Assembly: GCA_963931865.1 (NCBI GenBank)
Contig: OZ007505.1
Location: forward strand, 13,871,495-13,935,494
DNA: 64,000 nt
Reading direction: 5' to 3'
Source: Axinella damicornis
Taxonomy: Eukaryota > Porifera > Demospongiae > Axinellida > Axinellidae
Shown: in pieces, positions 34,901 through 48,120 of the stretch
Numbering within the stretch: the stretch's first letter is position 1
Layout: every line of letters begins with the position of its first letter
Notes under the pieces: model-generated
Databases searched by the model: none
Told to the model about the DNA's origin: nothing
What the model saw: the letters and a program-made list of their open reading frames with translations, nothing else
Position numbers and translations under genes: made by a program

Positions 34901-37900
34901 CTTGGAACTGATTCTTTGAGCGGAGAGACCGCTCCAGGGAGACAAATCTCCGAACAGCTTGGGATCTGGACTCGCCGAGTGGCTTTGCTTGAGGATTCTT
35001 TGGGAGTGGTACAACAAATCTTCCGGATTTGCTACGAATGTGAGACTCACTGAAGTGCTGGACAACGGTGTGTTCTTCGGGGGAGAGGTTAGAGTCATCC
35101 CTCGGGTTCTCTTCGAACTTTCTGAGGATTTCGTCACTAGACAACGTGGTGAGATGCAACATTGTGTTGAGGTAGAGAAAGAGCATTTGTCTTCCCAGCA
35201 AGAACCCATCCAAATTTGGTCTCCAATGCCGCAGGGGTTCCAGGTGGGCCGTTCCGCTGGCCTTGCAACAATACATCAACGTAGACGTCTACACCTAGGA
35301 GAATATCAATCTTGCCAGGCTGTCCAAAATCTGGATCAGCGAGGTGTAGATCAGAGAGGTGGGTCCATTTAGAGTTGACGTGAACTGGCTGGAGAGGTAG
35401 ATCACAGGTGACGCGTGGCATGCACAACAACTGCAGTGACTTGGAACTTCTCACTTGGAGAGGACACAGAGGAGATCTTGAACGTAGAGACTGAGTGGAG
35501 TGATGGGATAGTCCAGCAATACCAGATATTCTGATGCTTTGGGAGGATCGTGGTAGGCGAAGGGTTTGAGCCAAGCGCTCTGAGACAAAGGACGTTGACG
35601 AGGCAGAATCCGAAAGACCACGAGCCCTCACACAGGTTCCGTTGGGAGCATTAATGCAGATTTGACAGGTCATGAGGAGGGTATTGGGAGTGGACCCAGC
35701 TTGTGTGTTGCTGGAGATCACAGGCCTGACAGCAGATGTGAGAGACTGTTCCGCGGACTGGGGTGTACTCTCCTTGGCTTCATTGTGTAGGAGGGTGTGA
35801 TGTGGCTTCTGGCACTTTCTGCAGCGATTGAGGCTGCCACACTTCTTCGAGAAGTGACCAGGCTTGAGACAGTTCAAACACAAGTTGTTGGAACGAACAG
35901 TGGAGAGCATTTTGTCATGTGGCAATGACTTGAATTGAGTGCATGCATATAAGGGGTGTTTCTCGGACTTACAGGCGACACAGTTGGCAGTCGACTCTGA
36001 CGTGTTCGTGGTGAAGGCCGCAACAGACTTGCTATTCATGTGTGTCTTTCTGGCCTCGTGGCGAGGGTACCTATTCGTCTCGAGTGAGCACGTCTCAGAG
36101 GCTTGAGCACGAAGGTTGAGGAACTCAAGGAGGTCCTTGTAGTGAGGTACATCGACCTGTCCTTGACTACACTTCTGCCACTCAAAGGTCGTGGTTGGGT
36201 CCATCTTCAACTCCAATAGGGAGGTGATAAATGATCCTGAAGGTTCATGGCCCATAGATTTCAGAGTGCATAGATGCAGTGTCATGGAGATGCCTGAGTT
36301 CTTTTCCCGTGCCTTCTTTCAGACTTGGGACTTCACAAATCTTACGGACATGGGCTTGGTGAATGAGGCGAGGGCGGTCATACCGAGATTTGAGGGACTC
36401 GACGGCCTCAGTGTACTGATCTCCTGATTGGGACAAACCTTCAACGACCGATTTCGCTGGGCCATCTTTCAGGGAGTGCCGTAGATAGACCAGCTTCTCA
36501 GTGGCCGAGAGGTCCCTGCGGTTATGTACGGCAATGCGGAATTGTTCCCAGAATGTTTGCCATTGCAGGAGGTCACCATTGAACGTGGGAATGTCAATCT
36601 TGGGGAGCTGGACACCTCGGGGCTCGGTGATTGGCCCAGGAGGGATTGGCTCGGGTGCATGATCAGGGTTGTACAACAGCTTCTTTATGTCGAGAGATAT
36701 ATCAAAGATTTCCTTATCTTACCTTGTGATGGTGCCGTTCAGTTCATCGGACTCGTCTTCAATCAGGGCCAGTACTTCACTTTGGATTCCAGAGAGTTCC
36801 TTCTTGAAGTCGGAGAGTTGTTCTTGGTACAAGTAAACCAGGTGAAGGTCACTAGCATCCGTAGTAAGCTTAGTGATGGCAGTATGCAAGGGGGTGAGTC
36901 TAGCTTGGAGTTGGGACAAGCGACGAGAGGCGACGCTGCGTCCCCCAGAGCGTGCAGCAGGTGCAGCGGTCAATTTCTCCATGCGAAAGGAGAGGTCAGC
37001 GACATAGTCGTCGTGCTTGTCAAGTATATCCTGTTCTCGTGCCACGCCATCCTCATCTTCATCGGTTATAGCGTCGATCACAGCGTAGTGATGCTTCTTG
37101 AAGTCAGTGTCGAGTGACTCCAACTTTCAACTCTCCTGCTCCCAAAGGTTTACGTTTATGATCTTTTACATCCTGTGATGCCTTCCATCTTCTCGGACTA
37201 GTTACCTTGTAGACCTTGCTCGCTGATATATTCATAAAGGCGCATTCACCTTGAAATAAGAGAGTTGTTTTGAATTGGCCGTTCGTGACGGTTGATAGAA
37301 AATACGTTACTATCTTCGCCAGAGCAGCTGCTGGCTCCGCGATGATAGTCGAGTCAGTTCTCGCTGTTTAGTTTTACGTTACGTAATCAAAATGTTCACG
37401 TGAGCGTTCACAAAATTTGTTGTGGCCATTCACGTCCTAAAATCTTGCATCATATGAGCTCTGGTCATAATAGATGAGCGGTCGGCAGGCGATCGACTCT
37501 TGGCAGAGGAAAGAACCGGTAGACAATTGTCCGTTCGTTGTTGGATCCGGCTCGAAGGACCGAAATTATGTTGAGCTCTTTCTTCTGGATGTCAAATTTT
37601 AGCTGGACAGACTAGACTGTGGTAGATCAATAGATTCAGCTAAATGTAGCTAAACGCTTCATGCAGTACCAGACATAGAGCGCTGGGATCACGGAGGCTT
37701 GACAATGCGAGTCAACTTTTTCACTTTAATGACAGTAGAACATTAAGCCTGAAGATTGACAAAAGAAACCAGTGGTTATATACAAACTGAGGGGCCCTAG
37801 CAGCAGACAGAACAATGCAATGGGTACAAAAGGGAGGCCAAAACCACTGCACATTAATTAACACCTAGGTGCAAATACATGAGAGTAGTAAACATTGCAT

Positions 37901-40900
37901 CATAGCTACATAAGCAAAGTAAACATATCATAACATAAGGTGTGACAGTGCATGCAAGTAATTTGGGACTGGGCAAGGGCAGAACCTGTGGTCGGGCTTG
38001 CAAGCTGCAGTGACCAGCAGAGGGCGATAGGCAGATCTGCGTTGAGTTATGCATCTAAGTAGTCTCGGTACCGGACCCTAACTCACAAGCGGAAGTAGGA
38101 TCTGGTGCACTTGCATACATTAACTGTTTATGGGATATGCTGACGTATACAGGTTTCCTGAGCAGTGGCGGCAGAAGCAGTTATGTGATTGGGGGGGCTG
38201 AGACAGGGACACAAGTGCACGCTGCCGAAGGCAGTGCATAGAGGTGCGTAGCGCTGATCAGTCCGCGTGAAGCGCAGAATAAAAATTCTTCATTTTTCAG
38301 TTATCAGGACGGGCTCTCGTGGCACCTTCGTTCCGAGAATCGATGCTGTAGAGAGACGTCGAGCTAGCTACTATACGGGTGCACCAGAAGGGGGGAGGGC
38401 TGTCTGTCACGTGGCCGAATGCATTAACCAGACATCACTGAAGTGCGGATCACCAGTCAGACTGCGCTTCGTCACTGTCCCGTGGCTGTAGATATCCCTA
38501 GGTAAGGCTCTGTGTGACTAAATGAAAGCCTAGATTACGGTATTACGGTGCTTGTATTAATATTGGAGGGGCTGAGCCCCGGCAGTGATAATATTGGGGG
38601 GCCCTAGCCCCCCCCCCCCCCCCCCCCCCCCCGTTCTGCCGCCCTTGTTCCTGAGTGATAATTGAAGGCGTTGATTGATATACAAGTAGGTGCCAGAAAA
38701 CTCAGAAGTGCATGCGCTCATTGAACCGGCTGCAGCTATATAGCTACAGGGAGTAGACCTTGCGATCCTTGTCAACTCTGTTCCTGCCAGATCAACGATT
38801 GCAAGAACTGATGGAATGTTCTAACTCGGAGAGCGCTACTGCAGCTTTGGACTGATTATGCAGCGAGGTAGGGCACACCAGAATGCAGCTGATACCTGGC
38901 CCTGTGTACAAGATGTTTACATGTTTACAGTTGGGCTTACGACAACAACAATAGACATCGGTGTGGAACCGCTGTGCAAATAGCTAGCTAGCTAGCTAGC
39001 TAGCTAGTCAAATACAAGTGGCAGACTACCGTAGCATAGGGACTTTCCAGCTTAGAAATGAAGACATCTTTCCCTTTCATAAACTCCTTCCCAGCTTCCA
39101 GCTCCTCGGGATTCGCTGCGGGGTATCCAAGCTTGGTGAACGTTTCTTCAATCACTGTCTCTATCTGTCAGCTGTCACTCCAATTTGCGATGTGCACGTA
39201 TTTGCGTGAAAAGATATGCAATCATCCCGCCGAAATTCCGCGGAGTTCAAATTTTTATGTATTCAAGTGCACCAGACCCTCCTCCCACGTGCGAGGGTCT
39301 GGTACCGAGACTAGCATCTGAGACTCTACAAACGGCAACTCGTTAGGTTATAGTCGTAATTGGGCCTAGTACTCACCAAGCTTAAGCGCCCACGACAGTG
39401 ATTCACAGATTGCCCTTGCGTGATTTTGATGCAAAGGCATGACATGAATGCATAAACGCTTCAGCCAGTATTTCAAGTGCTTACCACAGGACAGCCAGCA
39501 ACTGCAAATATGCGACAGCCCGCAAGGGGCAATTGGCACGGAGTGATGTCATATGGCAAGTGCTGGCAAGGGAGTGATGTATAAAGCCAGTAACACGGAA
39601 GGGTGAGGCAATGGCTGCAGATGACAGGTCTCATGGCTAGCACCCAGCAAAGTATGATGCAGTGGCCAGCAACTGGCAATGGCCAGCAACTGGCACAGTA
39701 TGATGCAATGGCCAGCAACTACTGGCACAGTATGATGCAATGGCCAGCAACTGGCACAGAATGATGAAATGGCCAGCAACTGGCACAGAATGAGGTGATG
39801 GTACATATGATGAGGTGGCTAGCTACTGGCTAAATATGATGCAATGACACGCTGCAGTGGTGAGGTGCTAGCCTGGTTCCCAGGCCATCACACGAAAAGC
39901 TGGGCGTGGGACTGGGAACGAGGCTAGTGAGATGCAATGGCCTGCAATTGGTGAGATCAAGACAATAAGAGTGTGCAACTGTCCACTACCGCAGTATGAC
40001 ATGGCAAACAGTGTGGTTAACATGTACATGTACGTACGTACATAGGCTGTGTAAACTCTGTAGTCATCTGGCTTCTACTACTTCACCACTGATTGTCTAC
40101 ATGTCATACTGTGGAGATGGTGGTACATGTAGATGTAGTTGATACCATAATTATGCAGTTGCACACTCTTATTGTTATGAACTCTTATTGGCAATGGCCT
40201 GCTATTAATTGGCGAAGCAAGATACAACGGTATGCTGCCATGGTCAGCAACTGGCAAGTAGCCAGCACAAATGCGATGCTATGGTTGGCAAAGCATGATG
40301 GAACTGGCAAAGTATGATGTACTGGCCATCAACTGGCTAAGTGCATGAGTCGGTATGATGCAATAGCCAGCAACTGGCTGAGTCAGGAGCGCATCAGCCG
40401 CCGAAGGCGCCGAAGGAGCGTGTAACTCGCGAGTACTCGCAAGTGCCATTGAAATACAAATCTGTAGTAGCAATGACTTCCATATTTGGAAAGCTGAAGC
40501 TCATTTAAACGTTGCGTGACGCCATACAGTGCACGTGACTCGTATATGGAATGTGGCACGTACTTGGTACAGCATCGTTTTGACAGAGCCACCCGCAATG
40601 GCGAAGTGTACTAGCAGTGACATCGAGAGTGAGCTACCTCAAGCGAAGCGAGTTCGGTTTGAAGAAGGAACTCCACGCTAATCCGAGGGTCATGCTAGAA
40701 GGAAACTTCAGCTTCAGGAAGTATCTCCCCGTGACATTTCTATGCACCAGGTGAAGGATTCTCCCATGAGACGCACTATCAAGCTGAGCATGACCATGCT
40801 GAAGTTTGCAAGAGCGAAACAGGCAGGGAACCAGCGAGTGGTCAGGACGTCCCTGAAGGCTTGCACGCCAATAAAACTGCCCCCAGAAAACTTATGACGT

Positions 40901-43900
40901 ACCCGATCTATTTCAAAACGCGGAAGTACGTAATTAATTTGTATTTATATGGCACTGAAGTTACACGCTCCTTCGCCGCTTTCGGCGGCTCATGCGCTCC
41001 TGGCTGAGTATGATGAGCGGCCAGCAAGTGGCAGGTATGACGGCAACTAGTGGGCGGTGGGATTGATACAAAGACCATGCAGCAACTTGTAACCAATGAA
41101 TACAGCAGCTGACAATTGGTAGAGCAATTAGTAAACTGCAGTGATAGAGCTACATGTAGTGGCAAGTTACTATAGCTACCAAGGTTACGTGGTTGCTGGA
41201 CTACCATTAATGGACTGTGCGCCCTTGTACAATTGTGGTACCGAGTGGGGAGGCCTCCACCAACCAACCCTGTGTACGGTACAAGGGTGCAGCCTGTTAA
41301 CTGGCGTTTGGGAGCCAAATGCTGCATAATACACTGAACACTCCCAACATGTACCACAACTGTAATGCCCCATGGCAGGTTTATTTCATGGAAGAAAACT
41401 TTCACAAACTTCACATTCTGTGGTGATTCATGAAAAGTTTCGTCTGCAAAAATCAACCAAATTCACAACAGTTTCTCCCAGGAAATATACCTGCTATATG
41501 GTAGTCTCGAACAGTACAGTTATTGTGGACTTTGCTGGTGACGTTGTGACTGTCGCAAAAATCCACCGTGGCTGTGTGAGTATACAGTAAGCCATGCATG
41601 TCATATAGATGCATCCAGCGTATACGGGGGTCACGTCTATAGTTCTATAGTTACTGTATCATGAAATATTCACAGCCTGCATGATTGATTTACATGTTTC
41701 TTATTATAGGGAATTCTGAAATTTTATGAGAAGCTCTACAAGGAGTATGGTCTTGTGTGTGGGTAAGTGCAGTATACTGTATGTATGCATGTGGCACAGA
41801 TCGAGCAGTTTACAAAGCTTGTTGATGTAAAACTTTAGTATGCAAAACTGTTGTGGACTTTGCCGGTGACGGCCTTCTCACCCCAGGCCTTCTCACCCCT
41901 GCTGTTCAGATCTCGACACACTGACAAACAGCTGTTTGTATTTACATTAGCAACATTGTAATTCTATTTTGTGAGTGACCAGTGGTGGATGCTTTCCAGG
42001 TTCTATGTGGGACAGCGTCCATGTGTGATGGTGCTCGATCCGGAGATGCTCAAGCAAGTGACGGTGAAGGAATTCAACACTTTCGTGAATAGAGAAGTGA
42101 GTCCCAACATTAGCCTCATTCCCAGGCCTTCTCACCCCAGCGTTTGTCACTTGCAGGGGGAAGGCCTGGTAAAACTCGTCACGTGCAGTGATGTCAGGTA
42201 GACATGCCGTGCCGTCTTTAAGCTTTATAGCCAGTTCTGAGAGCACAGTAATCACGCATTGTAGTCTAGCTATTGTTTATACAGCCTCAGACTTACTGTT
42301 GTGTAGAAAGTTTCGAGCACGCTTCACTGCGCCTGACGTCCTAACATAACATGATTGGGTAGGTACCAGATGTAACTACATAACACCATACTAATATGAC
42401 ATAACATGCTCTTGTCTTACTATGCGCCAAGGACTTCCTTGTTGCTGAGGAGAACCAACAGTATAATTCAGTATAAAGGAGTAACTTCAACCTTAAAACG
42501 AAGGCAGGATGATTAAAAGTTGATTGACTTACAATGGTGGACTCATTTCAGCCCAAAACAGCTGTGAGCTCTGACACCCGGTGCCCTTAGCATACTGTAC
42601 TATGGAATGAATTTTGCAAAATGACTTACCCATTGATTTCTGGAATTACGGTATATAACAAACATCTAGCAGCATGTAAAACAATTGGTGTAACATGACC
42701 ATGTAGGGCCATGTACCAAGACTCAACAGTGTGCTGTACACTGTACGTTTGTAACATGAAAACCTGTACATCCCTGTGCAACTTGGAACACTGTATCAAG
42801 GGTTAACATGAGTACTACACAGTGGCGTAGGAAGCGCAGCGGCCGGAGCGGCCATGGCCGCTGCACTTTTTCGGCCCCCCAAAATAAAAATTAGCCACTT
42901 TACAATGTACACAACGGCAGATACCGCACCCACTTCAATAAATATGCACGGATTACGCATATGCTAGGCGCTCTAGATGCATGCACACATGTATCCTTCG
43001 AGGTGTTAGTTTGAGTTTCTCAGCAGCTGTCACTGTCAGGATCCTGAAGTAAGCCAAAATTTTCTGGGGGTGCATGCCCCCAGACCCCCCTAGTAAGTGT
43101 GTGCTTTGCACGCACGTTGGTAGCTAGCTACTTCGATATGCTGCTAATGGCTTCTCCACTTTCTATTTGCCGGCTGAGGTGCAATACAGAGCTTCCTGGC
43201 CGCGGAAAAAGAGAAAAAAAATTCGGTGCTTTGCGCGGAAGACAGATCGGCACTTTGCGCCTCTGTTCACTACTTCGCGCGGGAATGACCACTCCACTTT
43301 GAATTTGCTTACTACGCCTCTGCTACGTGTGTATAATGTACACATATAAATGTGCAATGTATTATGGCATGCTGGCGTACGTATGTACTAAGGCAAGCCT
43401 TGTTCCATTCTTTTAAGTGGACTGGGTTATTTTGCCACAATTGGCATATTAATCTCACCAAACATTTCTGAGGGAATTGGCAATCTGATTTTGGGGGGCA
43501 TGTAGGCCTTTAGGTAGTTATAGTGAAGTCTCCATGTTTGAAGCCCAAACTTCACTCACATTTAGTTTGGCAGTTAGAGGACACCTAAAAGGTACACTTT
43601 TCTCATAATACATGTACGTGCGGTTGGGGGGGTGATCTTTCGTGCCCTGTAATTACCAAACTAAACACGCTTAATGCTTCAAACTTGGAGACTTTACTAA
43701 CTTCTTTAAGGTCTACATGCACCCAAAAAATTCAGCTAGCCAGTCCCCTCAGAATGTTTTCTGGTGGGCTCTATTTAGATTATGCAAATGTGCCATTGTA
43801 CCAACTATGTAATTATGGTATACATATAACATTTATGCATTACGCTCGCTCAGCTACTTCTCCCTCGTTCGCCTACCGTGAGTAATCCGGCGCCGGACAG

Positions 43901-46900
43901 CTCTCTGTGCAGAGCTGCTGCTCCCCGATTGCGTCCGCTTGCCCCCCGATTGCGTCCGCTTCAGCTGCTGCTCGCCGCTTGCGTCCACTTTGAATCAGCT
44001 GATGCTCCCTGGCCCGATTGCATCCGCTTCATCTGCTGCTTTCCGTTTGCGTCCGCTTCCAGCTGCTGCTCCCTGATTGTACCCGCTTCAGCTGCTGCTG
44101 CATGCTCGCCGCTTGCGTCCGCTTCAGCTTCTGCTCCCAATCGCATCCGCTTTGGTTGCTGCTCCCCGATTGCGTCCGCTTCGACTGCTGCTCCCCGCAT
44201 CCGCTTGCAGCCCCAGCTGGATTCCAGCGCAATGTTCTTGAACATTCTTCGCAGAGTTCGAGGTTGAGTAAACAAATTAAAGTACGAAGGTCGCGTGTTA
44301 CTATAGTCTAGTCCCGCCCCACGAACATCCCACTTCCGTCACTCACAGACACACACACACACGTTAAAATCTTAATGTGTTGATAAGGAGTGCGTAATGA
44401 TGTTAATTAAGGGCGGAAGGAAGGGAAGGAGTGTGAAATGATCATGTGAAAGGTTACAAAACCGCTGTAGTCCCGTTACTATTTTAGCTCGCATGTGTGC
44501 GGACACTATATATATAGCTACACTTATTCTGATGAGTATCTGATTCAGAGGTCTGAATACCTCATCTGAGAACCCCCTGAAACCGCTCTGAAACCCATCT
44601 GAAATGTCATTGGAAATCCCCCTGAAAAGCATCTGATAACCCCCTAAAACCCATCTGAATTTATCTGAAATCCCCCTGAAATCCCCCTGAAATCACCCTG
44701 ATTTCCATCTGAATATCATCTGAAAAGAAGAATTTCCAGAAAGCTCATGAAAAGCATTGGAAATTTTGACTGAATACCTTCTGAAATTTGGACTGAATAG
44801 CTTCTGACATAATGATATTGAAACCTTCTTACAGCACAAATCAAATAGCATGCATATGGTGTAAGTAAACAGCTACGAGCTTAAAGATAGTCAGAGTAAA
44901 GAGAGTTAGGTCTCCTGATCCTTGGACTTTGAACAACAGATGGTTTGAAAATGTCGACATCCTTCACTCCAAGTACGTATCCCCTTCGGTTCTCATTTGG
45001 AGATACTCGTTCCACCTTCCAGGTGTATATATCATCTGCCTGCATGTGTACATAAATGAGGAATCAACTATAATTACATTTTTCTATAGTGTGTCTCCAG
45101 GTTCAGGAGGCCTAGGAAACCATGCACTTAATGCTTAATGTATTGAGCGAGACCAAAATCAGGTAGTTTGGGGCTGGGCCCCTGCCTCCAACGAGCGAGA
45201 GAAATTGGCCTAGCTGGATTAACATTGGTACAGCTCAATAGACTAAGCTTGAAGTGAATCGTTATGGTTGCCCATACCCTCGTTCCCAGACTGTAGGAGG
45301 AAACAAGGGTACTGCCCACTTTCTGGCAGCGGAAGTAACAGTTTGAACTCGTGTAAGTTGCCTTAGAAGTAACAGGCAACTTACGCGAGTTCAAACTGTT
45401 ACTTCCGCTGCCAGAAAGTCGGCAGTACCAATAGTCACTGTGACACCAATGACTTTGCACAGCCTTGATTAAACGTGACGTATCGACTTTGCACGACGAC
45501 ACAGCATTGCATTAAGTGCCCCTTGTTGTTTCTCTGACTGGGGTCTGGGCATGAGACGTACACATAAATACACCTGTAGCATCGTCTTACCTCGAGTTCA
45601 TGGAAGACAGTTTCTCCTTCCTGTTGGAGTCCTTGTTTTCAGGTACTGGGATGGGCAACTCAATGTCTTCCTGGTCCATGTCTTCCTCCGTGTCAGTCTG
45701 GTGTTGACCGAAACCAACTTCACAGTACATATCTGTAGTCAAAGAAAAGCAAATAGAACAGGAGTGTATATGTCAGCAACCCTATAATGTTCTGATTACT
45801 TCCATATAAGCTTACCGTTGAGGTATCTAATGAAGACACAAGTGGCGATGTTTTCCCCCTTGAAGCTGACGACAATTTCATTGCTGGATGTGGATGTTAC
45901 AGTATTAACAAGTGAGTCTTTAAAAGACTTGATGCGTCTCGGCACGACTTGGTATCAGCTACAATCATGCAGAGGACATGGCAGTTATTATTTAAGTTAA
46001 CCCTTTATGAGTGCAAATCCTGTTAGCTATGAGACTTTAATTTCAGCTGAAGTCAGTGTCAGTATCCTTGGAGGTTCTGTGTGAGCAAGGGGTGGGTCAG
46101 GGTGAGGTGGGAATGTTCACCCAAAGGGTGAAAGCAGTATGGTCGTGTCTGGGCTTGATGTTTAGTCAGAGCCAGTTGCGCCGTTTTAATTCACAAATGG
46201 ACCCAGAGAACACCTTGGCCAATTCTTTCAGCAATTATCTAGCTAGTTAGTTAGAGCTGAGTGTGTAGTTAGTATGCACTTCAACACCTTGGCCAATTCT
46301 TTCAGCAATTATCTAGCTACAGTAGAGCTGAGTGGCAGCACACTGTGTATGGATGAGTCAGTATTCATTGTCCTGATTTACATAGCCAGTCTTGGTGAGT
46401 GGATTCATGAGCAGCCAAGCAAAACCCATAATCACTTTTTGAGATCTACTTGCAGGCTATAAATACGTTTGACACCCTATTAAGCAGGTTGCTGCACTTG
46501 CGCGGGCGCATTGCGAAAAGCGACGTACGTACGTACGTACCATGTACGTACGTACCTACGCATCCAGCACTGTGTCTCGGCACTTCGGTGCCGAGACAAA
46601 AAGACACTTCACAAAGGGGATCTTCCTAAATCGAATCATGCTTGTAACTGTGGCATACGGGTTTGTTAGACTGCATGCATGGGAAAGAAATTTCATTGCT
46701 CACTTACCCTGACTTGAGATGAGTCCACTAACATCAGCAATTTCAGAACTCGACACAACAGTGAAAGCATGCAGTTACTATAGCTACGTATGCTTTACAC
46801 TTGGGTGAAGTTAGCAATGTACCTTTGCTGCATGTACGTATGAGTGCTTCATTTAGAATACGCTTTGGTAGCGTACTTCTCTCATACTCAGACTGTAATA

Positions 46901-48089
46901 TAGTAGACATAGTTGTTTACATGTACATTCTCAGTGAAGTTCCAAATGAGATCTTACCAATTGGCTTCCACTGGTTCCATCTTCGGGCAGTATCAGCTGA
47001 TACTGCCCGAAGATGGAGAGGCGCCAGGAACCAGTGGAAGCCAATTGGTAAGATCTCATTTGGAACTTCACTGAGAATGTACATGTAAACAACTATGTCT
47101 ACTATATTACAGTCTGAGTATGAGAGAAGTACGCTACCAAAGCGTATTCTAAATGAAGCACTCATACGTACATGCAGCAAAGGTACATTGCTAACTTCAC
47201 CCAAGTGTAAAGCATACGTAGCTATGGTAACTGCATGCTTTCACTGTTGTGTCGAGTTCCATGCAGTGACACAATGCAGCACTCAATAGTAGGTACATTA
47301 GCTAACATATCTACGTACTTACCATCGAACGGTCATCACTCTTCTTGCCCTTGCCTTTGGTCTGGAATGTGTTAAGGTTAGCACAGTAACTTCCAGAACC
47401 CAATGCAGTATATTTGAATGTGTAACAGCTGCCCCCAGAACCCAGGATAGCTGATGTTGTTGTGGTGTTTATTGCACAAATTTACTTGCATACCAACTGT
47501 GCCCTTGAAAGGTCAGCACTCTTCTTGCCCTTGCCTTTGGTCTGCAAAATGAAGCACCAAAAGCCTAGTGTAATGTATCAAACAAATAGTATTCACTATT
47601 CACTCAGGTCATCACTTGTGCACCTATGCAGACATAACGTCACGCAACTGAAGTTTCAAAGGAGGTCTTACCAATCGGGTACCAGTGGTCCCTGGCGTCT
47701 CTCCTTCTTTGGGCTGTATTAGCAAGCAATGGATGTGCACTAGCTATCCTTCAATTCATTTACCAACTGATGCCTGGTATGGTCATCACTTTCTTCCCCT
47801 TGCCTTTGGTCTGCAAGATGAAGCTGAATTAAAATTTGCACCAACCAGACAGTGTGCACTATTCATTCCATCATTATTGCTACACTCATACCTGACATGA
47901 TTCAACTTTCTGTCGTAAGGAGTGTTTACTTACCTCTTTGTTACCGGTAGTAGTCTTCCCGGACCCAACCAACGTGCTTCTTGCCTTTGCTCTGTGAAAT
48001 CATAGATAATAGACTACTATGTATGGTGAAATTAAGGCAGTGTTTGCATTTGGAGGAGCAGTAACAGAGGTGGTGGAAGGTAGTTTTAG

Positions 48090-48120
<31 letters not shown>

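Noticed and set aside
46801..47204. Two 95-residue frames on opposite strands with the same peptide
   Set aside because: The identity is forced by the palindrome; no start context or homology supports a protein.
47935..47995. P-loop-like GSGKTT in a minus-strand frame
   Set aside because: It is a 19-codon fragment in one of three frames with no surrounding NTPase sequence; chance match.
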